A stretch of 64,000 bases of DNA from a bacterium (GTDB lineage: Bacteria; Bacillota; Clostridia; Lachnospirales; Lachnospiraceae). The position numbers and the translations under genes are program-made. The stretch covers positions 19,087 to 83,086 of the forward strand of contig SFRL01000006.1 of NCBI GenBank assembly GCA_004562765.1. The letters run 5' to 3'. The notes below the pieces were generated by a model. That model searched no databases, was not told where the DNA came from, and worked only from the letters and a program-made list of their open reading frames with translations. Of the stretch, positions 32,429 to 39,195 are shown piece by piece. Within the stretch, counting starts at the first letter, position 1, and the number at the start of each line of letters is the position of its first letter.

Positions 32429-33505
32429 ATGAAACGTATAGGCAGCATAGAAAACCAAAGCGGGGAACGCATGGCGCTTTATGAGGCTATGGCTGATGAT
32501 GAAAACATACAGAAAGCCTACAACAAAGCCAGAAAGTGCAAGCGATACCGCAAAGAGGTTTTGATCTTTACCAAAGATAAAGAGGAAAATTTAGAAAGAG
32601 TACGTAATGATATACTGCGGCTGACCTATGAGCCGAGCGAGTACCGATATTTTAAAGTTTATGAACCGAAAGAAAGGCAGATCATGGCGCTGCCGTTCTA
32701 CGACAGGGTAGTACAGCACGCTATAAACAATGTCTTAGAACAGATCTTTGACAAGCGTTTTATCTGCCACTCTTACGCCTGCCGGAAAGGTAAAGGTATG
32801 CACGCTGCCTCTGATACATTGCAAGAGTGGCTGTACGGGTGGAACAAATACCACCCAGACGAGCCGCTGTATGCGATCAAGGCAGACATACACCACTATT
32901 TTCAGAGCATTAACCATGATGTATTAAAAGCAGAGATCAGAAAGGTAATTAAGGACGCAGGCACGCTTACGCTGGTGGATACGATCATAGACCATAACGG
33001 CAATATGCCGGACGGCGTAGGCATACCTGTAGGAAACCTTACAAGCCAGCTTTTCGCTAATATTTATCTCAATACCTTAGACCAGTACGTAAAGCACACG
33101 CTGGGCGCAGAGCATTACATAAGATATATGGACGACTTCATAATACTTAGCCCAGACAAAGAGCAGTTACGTAGCTGGCTGGCGGATATTGAAAGATTTT
33201 TACGGGACGAGCTGCAATTAGAGCTTAACCCGAAAACTACCATACTGGCGGCAAAGAACGGCATAGACTTTGTAGGATATAAGCACAGGGCAACACATAG
33301 GAAAGTACGCAGGGATAGCATTAAGCGTATAAAGAAAACCGTCAAGCATTACGAGGACGGCGAGATCACAAAAGAGCAGTTACAGAAGAGTATACAGAGC
33401 TGGACGGGACACGCAGGACACGCCGACAGCTACCATTTACGACAGAAAATAAAAACGCTGGCAAGTGAGGCACAGACAAGAAAGGATTTGCAGCAGGCAG
33501 CATAG
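32429..33505 (+). CDS. DGR reverse transcriptase
   Basis: 358 residues. RT motifs: RQIMALPFYDRVVQ (motif 0/1), KADIHHYFQSI (motif A, Asp153), GIPVGNLTSQLFANIYLN with the DGR hallmark GNLTSQ (202-207), and the YMDD catalytic box (233-236). It copies TR RNA with errors at adenines and drives retrohoming into VR. All motifs are intact. Confidence 0.96.
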   Translation: MKRIGSIENQSGERMALYEAMADDENIQKAYNKARKCKRYRKEVLIFTKDKEENLERVRNDILRLTYEPSEYRYFKVYEPKERQIMALPFYDRVVQHAINNVLEQIFDKRFICHSYACRKGKGMHAASDTLQEWLYGWNKYHPDEPLYAIKADIHHYFQSINHDVLKAEIRKVIKDAGTLTLVDTIIDHNGNMPDGVGIPVGNLTSQLFANIYLNTLDQYVKHTLGAEHYIRYMDDFIILSPDKEQLRSWLADIERFLRDELQLELNPKTTILAAKNGIDFVGYKHRATHRKVRRDSIKRIKKTVKHYEDGEITKEQLQKSIQSWTGHAGHADSYHLRQKIKTLASEAQTRKDLQQAA

Positions 33506-33530
33506 CCAGCAGGCGCAGGAGTTGGAGAAC

Positions 33531-33701
33531 ATGAGTAAAGAAATTTTACTTAAGGTAGTGGCAGAGCAGCAGGAAACCATAGCCCAGCAAAGCAGGCTGA
33601 TAGCTGATCTGGTTACAACGCTGGAAAGCTGGGAGCAGACAGCAGGATACGACGGCGCAGAGCTGAAAAAACGGGCAGGAGAACTGCGAGCGGAAAGGTA
33701 G
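33531..33701 (+). CDS. Small coiled-coil phage protein
   Basis: 56 residues from ATG 33531 (CAGGAGTTGGAGAAC). Helical with Glu/Gln/Leu heptads. Sits between RT and holin; function unknown. Confidence 0.55.
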   Translation: MSKEILLKVVAEQQETIAQQSRLIADLVTTLESWEQTAGYDGAELKKRAGELRAER

Positions 33702-33706
33702 GAAAT

Positions 33707-34198
33707 ATGGAAATGACGGTAATGGAATTTATTAACACGGCAGCACACAATAAACTGATCGAGCTGGTAGTACTGGCGATCGTGTTTGACACAATTTTCG
33801 GGGTACTGCGGGCGATCAGGGAAAAACGCTTTAACAGCTGTGCTGGAATTGACGGGGCGATCAGAAAAGTTGGTATGCTTATTTCCCTTGTGTTCATGCT
33901 GGCGATCGACCAGCTGATTAAAGTAAATCTGATCGGCTTTATACCAGAAACGGTACGCACCCAGTTAGGGCTTGATACCGTGGGCGTAGCTGAATTTTTC
34001 GCATTGCTTTATATTGCCTATGAGGCAGTAAGTATCCTTAAGAATATGGCGTTATGCGGGCTGCCCGTAAAAAAAATCTGGGAAAAGATACGGGAGTTTT
34101 TAAGCAATTATACCGAAGAGCTGCCGGACACGGAAGAACTGGACGGAGACAGCACAACGGGCAGCGTAGAGGACAAGCCACAGCAGCAGGAAAAGTAA
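33707..34198 (+). CDS. Holin (phage holin family 4/TcdE-like)
   Basis: 163 residues. Membrane segments near 18-35, 55-78 and 95-115, with the LVVLAIVFDTIFGVLRA...FNSCAGIDGAIRKVGMLI pattern of the toxin-secretion/lysis holin family. The C-terminus is acidic. Located directly upstream of the endolysin. Confidence 0.9.
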   Translation: MEMTVMEFINTAAHNKLIELVVLAIVFDTIFGVLRAIREKRFNSCAGIDGAIRKVGMLISLVFMLAIDQLIKVNLIGFIPETVRTQLGLDTVGVAEFFALLYIAYEAVSILKNMALCGLPVKKIWEKIREFLSNYTEELPDTEELDGDSTTGSVEDKPQQQEK

Positions 34199-34213
34199 AT
34201 ACAGTATCACAGG

Positions 34214-34247
34214 GCGCTTGCGGAAAGAAACACCGCAGGCGCTTTTT
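34214..34247 (+). terminator. Terminator after holin
   Basis: GCGCTTGCGG paired with CCGCAGGCGC, then T5. Probably partial, since the endolysin follows. Confidence 0.75.
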
Positions 34248-34275
34248 CATTTCAAGAAAGGCGGGTATAGAAATT

Positions 34276-34434
34276 ATGGCAGAGATTATGAGCGAACAGA
34301 CAAAGGAAATGACCGAGCAGCAGCGCAGGGAATTACAGGAAAAAGTAGCGGCAATGTCGCCGGAAGAGCTGCGGGCGTTCAGAAATGAACAGGACGCAGA
34401 CAGTATGGGATTTTGGGGAAAGGAGTGCTTTTAA
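34276..34434 (+). CDS. Small phage protein before endolysin
   Basis: 52 residues from ATG 34276. Glu/Gln-rich helix with SPEELRAF and a C-terminal MGFWGKECF. It abuts the endolysin start. Function unknown. Confidence 0.55.
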   Translation: MAEIMSEQTKEMTEQQRRELQEKVAAMSPEELRAFRNEQDADSMGFWGKECF

Positions 34435-35892
34435 ATGCAGATCAATAAATTACTGACACCGTATAACTTTACTGACGCAAACAACGCAGGAAGAATTAAG
34501 TATATTGTCATTCACTACGTAGGTGCGCTGGGCGGTGCAAAAGCAAATTGCCAGTATTACGCAGGGCAGTACGTCGGAGCGTCTGCACATTATTTTGTAG
34601 GCTTTGAGGGGGAAATATGGCAGAGTGTAGCGGACGAAGATACAGCATGGCACTGTGGGGCAAGCAGCTATAAGCACGCAGAGTGCAGAAATTCTAACAG
34701 CATTGGTATTGAGCTGTGCGTAAGAAAGAAAAATACTGCAAGTCTGGGAGCGACAGACAAGGACTGGTATTTTGAGGACGCAACAGTAGCGGCAGCCGTG
34801 GAGCTGACACGGTACTTAATGAAAAAGTACGGAGTGCCTGCCGATCATGTAATAAGACATTATGATGTAACGGGGAAAATCTGCCCTAACCCGTATGTAT
34901 ACAACTGCACACAGCACGTATGGGAGCAGTTTAAAAAGCAGATCAGCGGAGCAGCGCCGGAAGAAAACACGGACAAGCTCTACAGGGTACGCAAGAGCTG
35001 GGGCGACGTAAAGAGCCAGACAGGAGCATACAAGAGCTTAGACAATGCAAAGAAAGCCTGCGCCGAGGGCTACACGGTGTACGACTGGAACGGGAACGCC
35101 GTTTACAGCGTAAAAGCGCAGGAAACCAGCAGCGAGCCGGAAAATGCAGCAGAAAAAGTGATCTGGAACTTTTTAAAGGGCAAGGGCTTAAACGATTTTG
35201 CGGCGGCAGGAATTATGGGAAACCTGTTTGCAGAAAGTGGGCTTAATTCCTGTAATTTGCAGAATACCTATAATACAAAGCTGGGAATGACCGACGCACA
35301 GTATACGGCAGCCGTGGATAATGGCAGCTATTCGGGCTTTGTGAACGATAAAGCGGGGTACGGACTGGCGCAATGGACGTTTTGGAGCAGGAAACAGGCG
35401 CTTTACAACTATGTAAAGGCTGTGGGCGTGTCGATCGGCGATCTGAACACGCAGCTTGCTTTTATGTGGGAAGAAATGCAGGGGTATAAGTCCATGATAC
35501 AGCAGCTTACGGCGGCAACATCTGTACGGGCTGCCTCTAATGCGGTATTACTGGAATATGAAAAGCCCGCAGATCAGAGCGAGGCGGTGCAGAAAGAACG
35601 TGCTGCATACGGGCAGACTTATTACGACAGATACGCCGCAGCGGGCGGCAATGCAGCGCCGGATACGCCGCAGGCGGCAGCAGGCGTGCCGTTTAAAGTG
35701 CGGGTAGATATTACAGACTTGCGTATACGGACGGGAGCAGGAACGGGCTACACGTTCACAGGAGAGTACACAGGCGTAGGCGTATTTACCATTACCGAAG
35801 TAAAGGCAGGCAAGGGAAGTACGGCAGGCTGGGGAAAACTGAAAAGCGGCGCAGGCTGGATAAGTCTTGACTATGCGACACGTTTAGCGTAA
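34435..35892 (+). CDS. Endolysin: amidase, lysozyme-like and SH3-type domains
   Basis: 485 residues. The N-terminal Amidase_2 domain (about 15-165) has zinc ligands expected at YIVIHYVG, VIRHYDVTGK and C. A SPOR-like linker (about 180-225) follows. A phage-tail-lysozyme-like domain (about 240-395) has AAAGIMGNLFAESGLN and GYGLAQWTFWSRK. A C-terminal SH3-type domain (about 415-485) has VDITDLRIRTGAGTGY. Two catalytic domains would cut both peptide and glycan bonds of the wall. Confidence 0.92.
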   Translation: MQINKLLTPYNFTDANNAGRIKYIVIHYVGALGGAKANCQYYAGQYVGASAHYFVGFEGEIWQSVADEDTAWHCGASSYKHAECRNSNSIGIELCVRKKNTASLGATDKDWYFEDATVAAAVELTRYLMKKYGVPADHVIRHYDVTGKICPNPYVYNCTQHVWEQFKKQISGAAPEENTDKLYRVRKSWGDVKSQTGAYKSLDNAKKACAEGYTVYDWNGNAVYSVKAQETSSEPENAAEKVIWNFLKGKGLNDFAAAGIMGNLFAESGLNSCNLQNTYNTKLGMTDAQYTAAVDNGSYSGFVNDKAGYGLAQWTFWSRKQALYNYVKAVGVSIGDLNTQLAFMWEEMQGYKSMIQQLTAATSVRAASNAVLLEYEKPADQSEAVQKERAAYGQTYYDRYAAAGGNAAPDTPQAAAGVPFKVRVDITDLRIRTGAGTGYTFTGEYTGVGVFTITEVKAGKGSTAGWGKLKSGAGWISLDYATRLA

Positions 35893-35899
35893 GCACATT

Positions 35900-35940
35900 G
35901 AGGGTATACCGTTTACGGGCGGCGTACCCTCTTATTTTTT
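35900..35940 (+). terminator. Terminator at the end of the late operon
   Basis: GAGGGTA...TACCCTC, 7 bp, followed by TTATTTTTT. Confidence 0.85.
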
Positions 35941-35961
35941 GGAAAATTCTACAAATAAGCG

Positions 35962-35990
35962 TTGACAATATACCAAAGTTGGTATATAAT
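35962..35990 (+). promoter_or_regulatory. Consensus promoter with internal operator palindrome
   Basis: TTGACA (35962-35967), 17-nt spacer, TATAAT (35985-35990). The spacer holds ATATACCAA-AG-TTGGTATAT (35968-35987), a perfect 9-bp-arm palindrome overlapping the -10. A repressor bound there would block transcription. The XRE protein at 36336 is the obvious candidate, by autoregulation. Confidence 0.85.
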
Positions 35991-36052
35991 TAAAACATGG
36001 AAAGGAGAAAAGAACAAATAAGTGCAAAGCACTGGAAAGGAGAAACGGCACG

Positions 36053-36172
36053 TTGGGTAAGAAAAAGAAACAAAAGAAAAAGCCTATCAAGTGGCGAGAT
36101 TTGACGATCAATGCACTGATAGACTTAATCATAGGCATAATACTTATCATAATAGACAAGTACATAGGTTAG
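36053..36172 (+). CDS. Small hydrophobic protein (TTG start)
   Basis: 39 residues. A Lys-rich N-terminus is followed by one hydrophobic helix (LTINALIDLIIGIILIIID). TTG 36053 is preceded by AAAGGAGAAA. Its shape recalls single-pass toxin-like or membrane peptides found beside phage regulators; function unknown. Confidence 0.5.
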   Translation: MGKKKKQKKKPIKWRDLTINALIDLIIGIILIIIDKYIG

Positions 36173-36179
36173 ACCTAAA

Positions 36180-36197
36180 GGCGGGCGAAAGCCCGCC
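36180..36197 (+). other. Perfect GAAA-tetraloop hairpin
   Basis: GGCGGGC-GAAA-GCCCGCC, 7 bp. It has the same GGGC-GAAA-GCCC core as the DGR hairpin at 31696, but no VR-like sequence is beside it. No T-tract. Confidence 0.5.
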
Positions 36198-36240
36198 GCC
36201 TATAAAAAATATATCACAAACCCAAAGCCGAGTAAAGAGC

Positions 36241-36339
36241 ATGATTTTAAAATTAGGCGTATTTTTAGTATTAGTAGGCATTGTGAAACTCTGCATAGCC
36301 CTTGTTTTGAGAGCTAGGGAGAAAAGAGGTAAAGTATGA
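36241..36339 (+). CDS. Very small membrane peptide
   Basis: 32 residues (MILKLGVFLVLVGIVKLCI... with a basic tail). Its TGA overlaps the XRE ATG. Weak ribosome site. Confidence 0.45.
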   Translation: MILKLGVFLVLVGIVKLCIALVLRAREKRGKV

Positions 36340-36536
36340 TAGGGCAGAATATACGAAAAGCCAGAAAGGCTGCGGGCGTTTCTCAAATTGAACTTGCGGA
36401 ACGCCTGCAAGTACACCAGAAAGACATAAGCCGCTGGGAGAATGGGGCGCACGCACCGACATTAGAAATGTTTGCGAAAATATGCAGGGAGCTTAACGCC
36501 TCTGCTGATGAAATTTTAGAGTTAAGGGAAAGGTAG
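36336..36536 (+). CDS. XRE-family regulator (Cro/CI-like)
   Basis: 66 residues, a lone HTH domain (IGQNIRKARKAAGVSQIELAERLQVHQKDISRWENG). ATG follows AAAGAGGTAAAGT. It probably binds the operator at 35968 and keeps this operon in check. No separate CI-type repressor with a peptidase domain was found in the prophage. Confidence 0.88.
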   Translation: MIGQNIRKARKAAGVSQIELAERLQVHQKDISRWENGAHAPTLEMFAKICRELNASADEILELRER

Positions 36537-36545
36537 GTTTTATTT

Positions 36546-37046
36546 ATGAGCAAGAAAAGTATTGTGTTGTATGTGCTGGCTGCGTTGTTCGCAGTAAGCG
36601 GAGTAACGGCGCTGCCGTCTGGAAATGTAGCAGGCGGCGTGGGGTGCTTAGTGATCGCTGCCGTTATGGTATATTTTGCAAGGAAGAAAAAGGCAGCAGG
36701 GCAGCAGGCGACAGCGCCAGCCAGAGCGGCGGCAAAGCCGGATAAAAAAAGCAAGATCGTAGAGACGATACGTACCAAAATAGTAGGCGTTACCTTTGAT
36801 AATGAGGACGGAGAAAACAGACAGGACATATTAAGCAAAATGTCTGGCGACGAGGATATAACGGTAGAAAAATATACATATAACGGAGAGCCTGCCGCAT
36901 ACGTAAAATGGGGCGATAAGATCATAGGCAATTTGTCGGCTGATCTGGCAAAGGACTTAGCCGGAAAGTACCCGAAAGCCCGCTATGCCGCAGAAATACT
37001 GGAAATTTCTGGGGGGGGGGGTACACACGTTCGGGTGCAATATTGA
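36546..37046 (+). CDS. Membrane-anchored HIRAN-like protein, truncated at an 11-G tract
   Basis: 166 residues in the present frame. An N-terminal signal anchor and second hydrophobic segment (about 5-45), an Ala/Lys linker, then a HIRAN-like domain (KIVGVTFDNEDGENRQDILSKM...YNGEPAAYVKWGDKIIGNLSADLAKDL). The frame stops soon after an 11-G run. With one G fewer it would continue to 37236 for about 229 residues, so the present product may be an off phase, a mutation or a read error. Confidence 0.75.
   Translation: MSKKSIVLYVLAALFAVSGVTALPSGNVAGGVGCLVIAAVMVYFARKKKAAGQQATAPARAAAKPDKKSKIVETIRTKIVGVTFDNEDGENRQDILSKMSGDEDITVEKYTYNGEPAAYVKWGDKIIGNLSADLAKDLAGKYPKARYAAEILEISGGGGTHVRVQY
37011..37021 (+). 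repeat. 11-G homopolymer tract
   Basis: The longest homopolymer I noticed in the window, inside a coding domain. Slippage here would switch the HIRAN-like reading frame. Confidence 0.9.
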
Positions 37047-37236
37047 ACTTGATATAATAGAGGACATAGAACCAGCACCAGCCACAACGCCAGCAAATGA
37101 AACCTATGTATATGTAGATCACAGCAGCAAGAAGTACCACAGAAAGCCGGACTGTAGCGGTATGAAAAATGCAAAGGCTATACCGATCAGCAAGGCGAGA
37201 AAGAAGTATACGCCGTGTAAGAAATGCTGCAAATGA
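37022..37236 (+). other. Out-of-frame continuation of the HIRAN-like gene
   Basis: The +1-shifted frame reads on from GGGVHTFGCNIELDI, which completes the HIRAN-like strand, to a C-terminal Cys/His module (YHRKPDCSGM...TPCKKCC) and stops at 37236. It is open from before the tract. Confidence 0.7.
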
Positions 37237-37250
37237 GGCGAAACAAACAG

Positions 37251-37283
37251 AGCCGCAGACTTGTAAAAGAGTTTGCGGCTTTT
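37251..37283 (+). terminator. Terminator before the transposase gene
   Basis: AGCCGCAGAC paired with GTTTGCGGCT (one G-T), then TTTC. Confidence 0.75.
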
Positions 37284-37332
37284 CGTCGTATATAAGGAAT
37301 GTGAAAGAACAGACAAAAGAGAGGTAGAGATA

Positions 37333-38385
37333 ATGGCAAATAAGAAAGGCAGCCACCAGCTGACGAGGGCGGACAGGATAAGCATAGAGGCATTGAAAAA
37401 AGCAGGGCATAGCGTTATTGAGATCGCAGAACAGCTGCACGTACACCGCAGCACGATTTATAACGAGCTGAAAAGAGGACAGTATACGCATAGAAACAGT
37501 GACTATACGGAAGAACTGCGTTACAGTCCAGACATTGCACAGGAAAAGGCAGAGGAAAATTTAAAGGCACGAGGCACGCAGCTTAAGATAGGTAATGATA
37601 TTGCTTTTGCAAATTATATAGAGGATAAGATCATAAACGAGGACTACAGCCCAGCCGCCGTGCTGGGAGAACTTAAAGCAAAAGGCAGAGAGGGCGAGTT
37701 TTCCGTAACGATCTGCGTAACGACGCTTTACAGCTACATAGACAAGGGCATATTCTTACGGCTGTCAAATAAGGATTTGCCAGTAAAGAAGAATGAAAAG
37801 CGTAAATACAGAAAGGTACAGAAACAGGCACGGGCGGCAGCAGGCGAAAGTATAGAAAAACGTCCAGAAGAGATAGACAAGCGAGAAGAATTTGGGCACT
37901 GGGAAATGGATAGCGTAATAGGAAAGCGGGGGAGCAAAAACACGCTGCTTGTTCTGACAGAGAGAAAGACCAGAGACGAGATCATATTTAAACTGCCAGA
38001 TCACACGGCAGAGGCGGTGGTATCTGCCGTAGATCGCTTAGAAAGAAAGTGGGGCGAAATGTTTAAACAGGTATTCAAGAGCATTACGGTAGATAACGGC
38101 AGCGAGTTTGCATATTGCGAAGAGTTGGAGCATTCGGCGCTGGGAGAGGGGAAACGGACAAAGCTATATTACTGCCACCCGTATAGCAGCTGGGAGCGTG
38201 GCACAAATGAAGTGACAAATAAAATGGTGCGCCGGAAAGTACCAAAGGGTACAAACTTTGACGGAAAGACCGACGAGGAAATACAGGAAATAGAGGACTG
38301 GATAAACGGATACCCACGCCGGATACATGGATATAAGACCGCTGGCGAGCTTTTTAACGAAGAGGTAGAGAAGATCACGGCATAA
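37333..38385 (+). CDS. IS30-type DDE transposase, candidate phage recombinase
   Basis: 350 residues. N-terminal HTH (about 9-47), then the IS30 catalytic core: Asp193 in HWEMDSVIG, Asp254 in TVDNGSEF and Glu293 in WERGTNE. All three catalytic residues are present and the length is normal for IS30. It is not flanked by its own close terminal repeats; it sits 222 bp from attR as the last large phage gene, and an HTH-only paralogue sits near the left end. This points to a recombinase domesticated for the phage rather than a passenger IS; function inferred. ATG 37333 follows AAAGAGAGGTAGAGATA. Confidence 0.85.
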   Translation: MANKKGSHQLTRADRISIEALKKAGHSVIEIAEQLHVHRSTIYNELKRGQYTHRNSDYTEELRYSPDIAQEKAEENLKARGTQLKIGNDIAFANYIEDKIINEDYSPAAVLGELKAKGREGEFSVTICVTTLYSYIDKGIFLRLSNKDLPVKKNEKRKYRKVQKQARAAAGESIEKRPEEIDKREEFGHWEMDSVIGKRGSKNTLLVLTERKTRDEIIFKLPDHTAEAVVSAVDRLERKWGEMFKQVFKSITVDNGSEFAYCEELEHSALGEGKRTKLYYCHPYSSWERGTNEVTNKMVRRKVPKGTNFDGKTDEEIQEIEDWINGYPRRIHGYKTAGELFNEEVEKITA

Positions 38386-38444
38386 AGAGAAGAACAGCAG
38401 GAGCGGGCAGGCTGGCAGAAATGGCAGCCTTAAAAGCACGCTTA

Positions 38445-38473
38445 TTGACTATACGGAAGCAGGCAGCTATAAT
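38445..38473 (+). promoter_or_regulatory. Outward-facing promoter at the right phage end
   Basis: TTGACT (38445-38450), 17-nt spacer, TATAAT (38468-38473). Reads toward attR and the host threonine genes; in a circle it would read across the joined ends. Confidence 0.7.
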
Positions 38474-38507
38474 GATCGGAGCGGAAAGGGAAAGGACGTA
38501 AAGCAGC

Positions 38508-38576
38508 ATGAAAGTAAAAATACACAATAAAACAGGGCTGAAATTGTGGAAAATGGCGAAAAGCAAAAAATCTTGA
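38508..38576 (+). CDS. Possible 22-residue peptide
   Basis: A basic peptide (MKVKIHNKTGLKLWKMAKSK...) behind the outward promoter, with GGAAAGGACG upstream. May be incidental. Confidence 0.3.
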   Translation: MKVKIHNKTGLKLWKMAKSKKS

Positions 38577-38581
38577 AAAAG

Positions 38582-38591
38582 TGTCGATTTT
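38582..38591 (-). repeat. Right sub-terminal inverted repeat
   Basis: TGTCGATTTT, exact reverse complement of 2754-2763, lying 16 nt inside attR. Confidence 0.6.
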
Positions 38592-38607
38592 AATGTTGAC
38601 ATTTTTA

Positions 38608-38624
38608 GCGGCGGACGAAGCCTG
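38608..38624 (+). other. attR: attR core (17 bp)
   Basis: Identical to attL. It is followed at once by TAG, the predicted original stop codon of the TPM gene. Confidence 0.9.
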
Positions 38625-38634
38625 TAGAAAAAGC

Positions 38635-38663
38635 TTGCATCAGGTGGAAATCTATGATAATAT
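38635..38663 (+). promoter_or_regulatory. Possible host promoter for the ACT-hom genes
   Basis: TTGCAT, 17-nt spacer, TAATAT. Lies just outside attR, so the host operon would keep a promoter after integration. Weak -10. Confidence 0.4.
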
Positions 38664-38746
38664 CTTACCCATGAGTACAGATGTATTTCTGAGACGAACA
38701 TTATCCGGAATAGGATGCGGATAATGATGCCGAATCAGGAGGAGCT

Positions 38747-39190
38747 ATGAAGAAACAGACAAAATTTTATTTGGTGAAAGAAAAAGCAGTTCCGGAAGTT
38801 TTGTTGAAGGTTGTGGAAGCAAAAAGAATTCTGAATTCTGAAAAATCTGCGACAGTGCAGGAAGCCACGGAGAGAGTTGGCATCAGTCGAAGTTCGTTTT
38901 ACAAATATAAAGATGATATTCAGCCTTTCCATGAGCAGGCGAAGGGAAGGACCGTAACATTTATTCTCCAGATGGATGATAAACCGGGTATCTTATCAGA
39001 TATTCTGAGAACGGTAGCTGACTTTCACGGCAATATACTGACGATTCATCAGAGCATTCCGATCAGCGGCATTGCCACATTGACGCTGAGTGTGGAGATC
39101 CTGCCTGAGGCGGGGGATGCGGAAGATATGGTGGAACAGATGACGCAGCAGGAAGGCGTACATGATTTAAAAATAATAGGCAGGGAGTGA
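38747..39190 (+). CDS. ACT-domain protein (PheB/UPF0735-like)
   Basis: 147 residues. N-terminal HTH-like part (VGISRSSFYKYKDDI) and a C-terminal ACT domain (TVTFILQMDDKPGILSDILRTVADFHGNILTIHQS). ACT domains bind amino acids; this family often sits beside homoserine dehydrogenase and may sense threonine or a relative. Separated from hom by 5 bp. Confidence 0.88.
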   Translation: MKKQTKFYLVKEKAVPEVLLKVVEAKRILNSEKSATVQEATERVGISRSSFYKYKDDIQPFHEQAKGRTVTFILQMDDKPGILSDILRTVADFHGNILTIHQSIPISGIATLTLSVEILPEAGDAEDMVEQMTQQEGVHDLKIIGRE

Positions 39191-39195
39191 AGCAA

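Larger units (their letters stand above)
2722..38624 (+). mobile_element. Complete siphovirus-type prophage (about 35.9 kb) with DGR
   Basis: It is bounded by 17-bp direct repeats. It contains replication/partition, terminase, HK97-type head, siphovirus tail, DGR, lysis and regulatory modules in standard order. All recognisable genes are on the + strand. Gene starts and codon use differ from the flanking host genes. No tyrosine or serine integrase was found; the candidates for mobilisation are an IS30-type DDE transposase at the right end and an HUH initiator. Structural genes look intact, so the element may be inducible. Confidence 0.93.

Noticed and set aside
36180..36197. Second DGR target, suggested by the GAAA hairpin
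   Set aside because: No sequence resembling TR lies next to it, and the neighbouring genes have no lectin-like fold.
37333..38385. Simple passenger IS30 insertion inside the prophage
   Set aside because: No close terminal inverted repeats or target duplication immediately around the gene; it uses the phage-type AAAGAGAGG leader and sits at the element end. A passenger origin is not excluded, but fits less well.
33531..38624. CRISPR array or anti-CRISPR cluster among the small right-end genes
   Set aside because: No regularly spaced repeats, no Aca-type regulator and no recognised anti-CRISPR motif; the XRE gene alone is not evidence.
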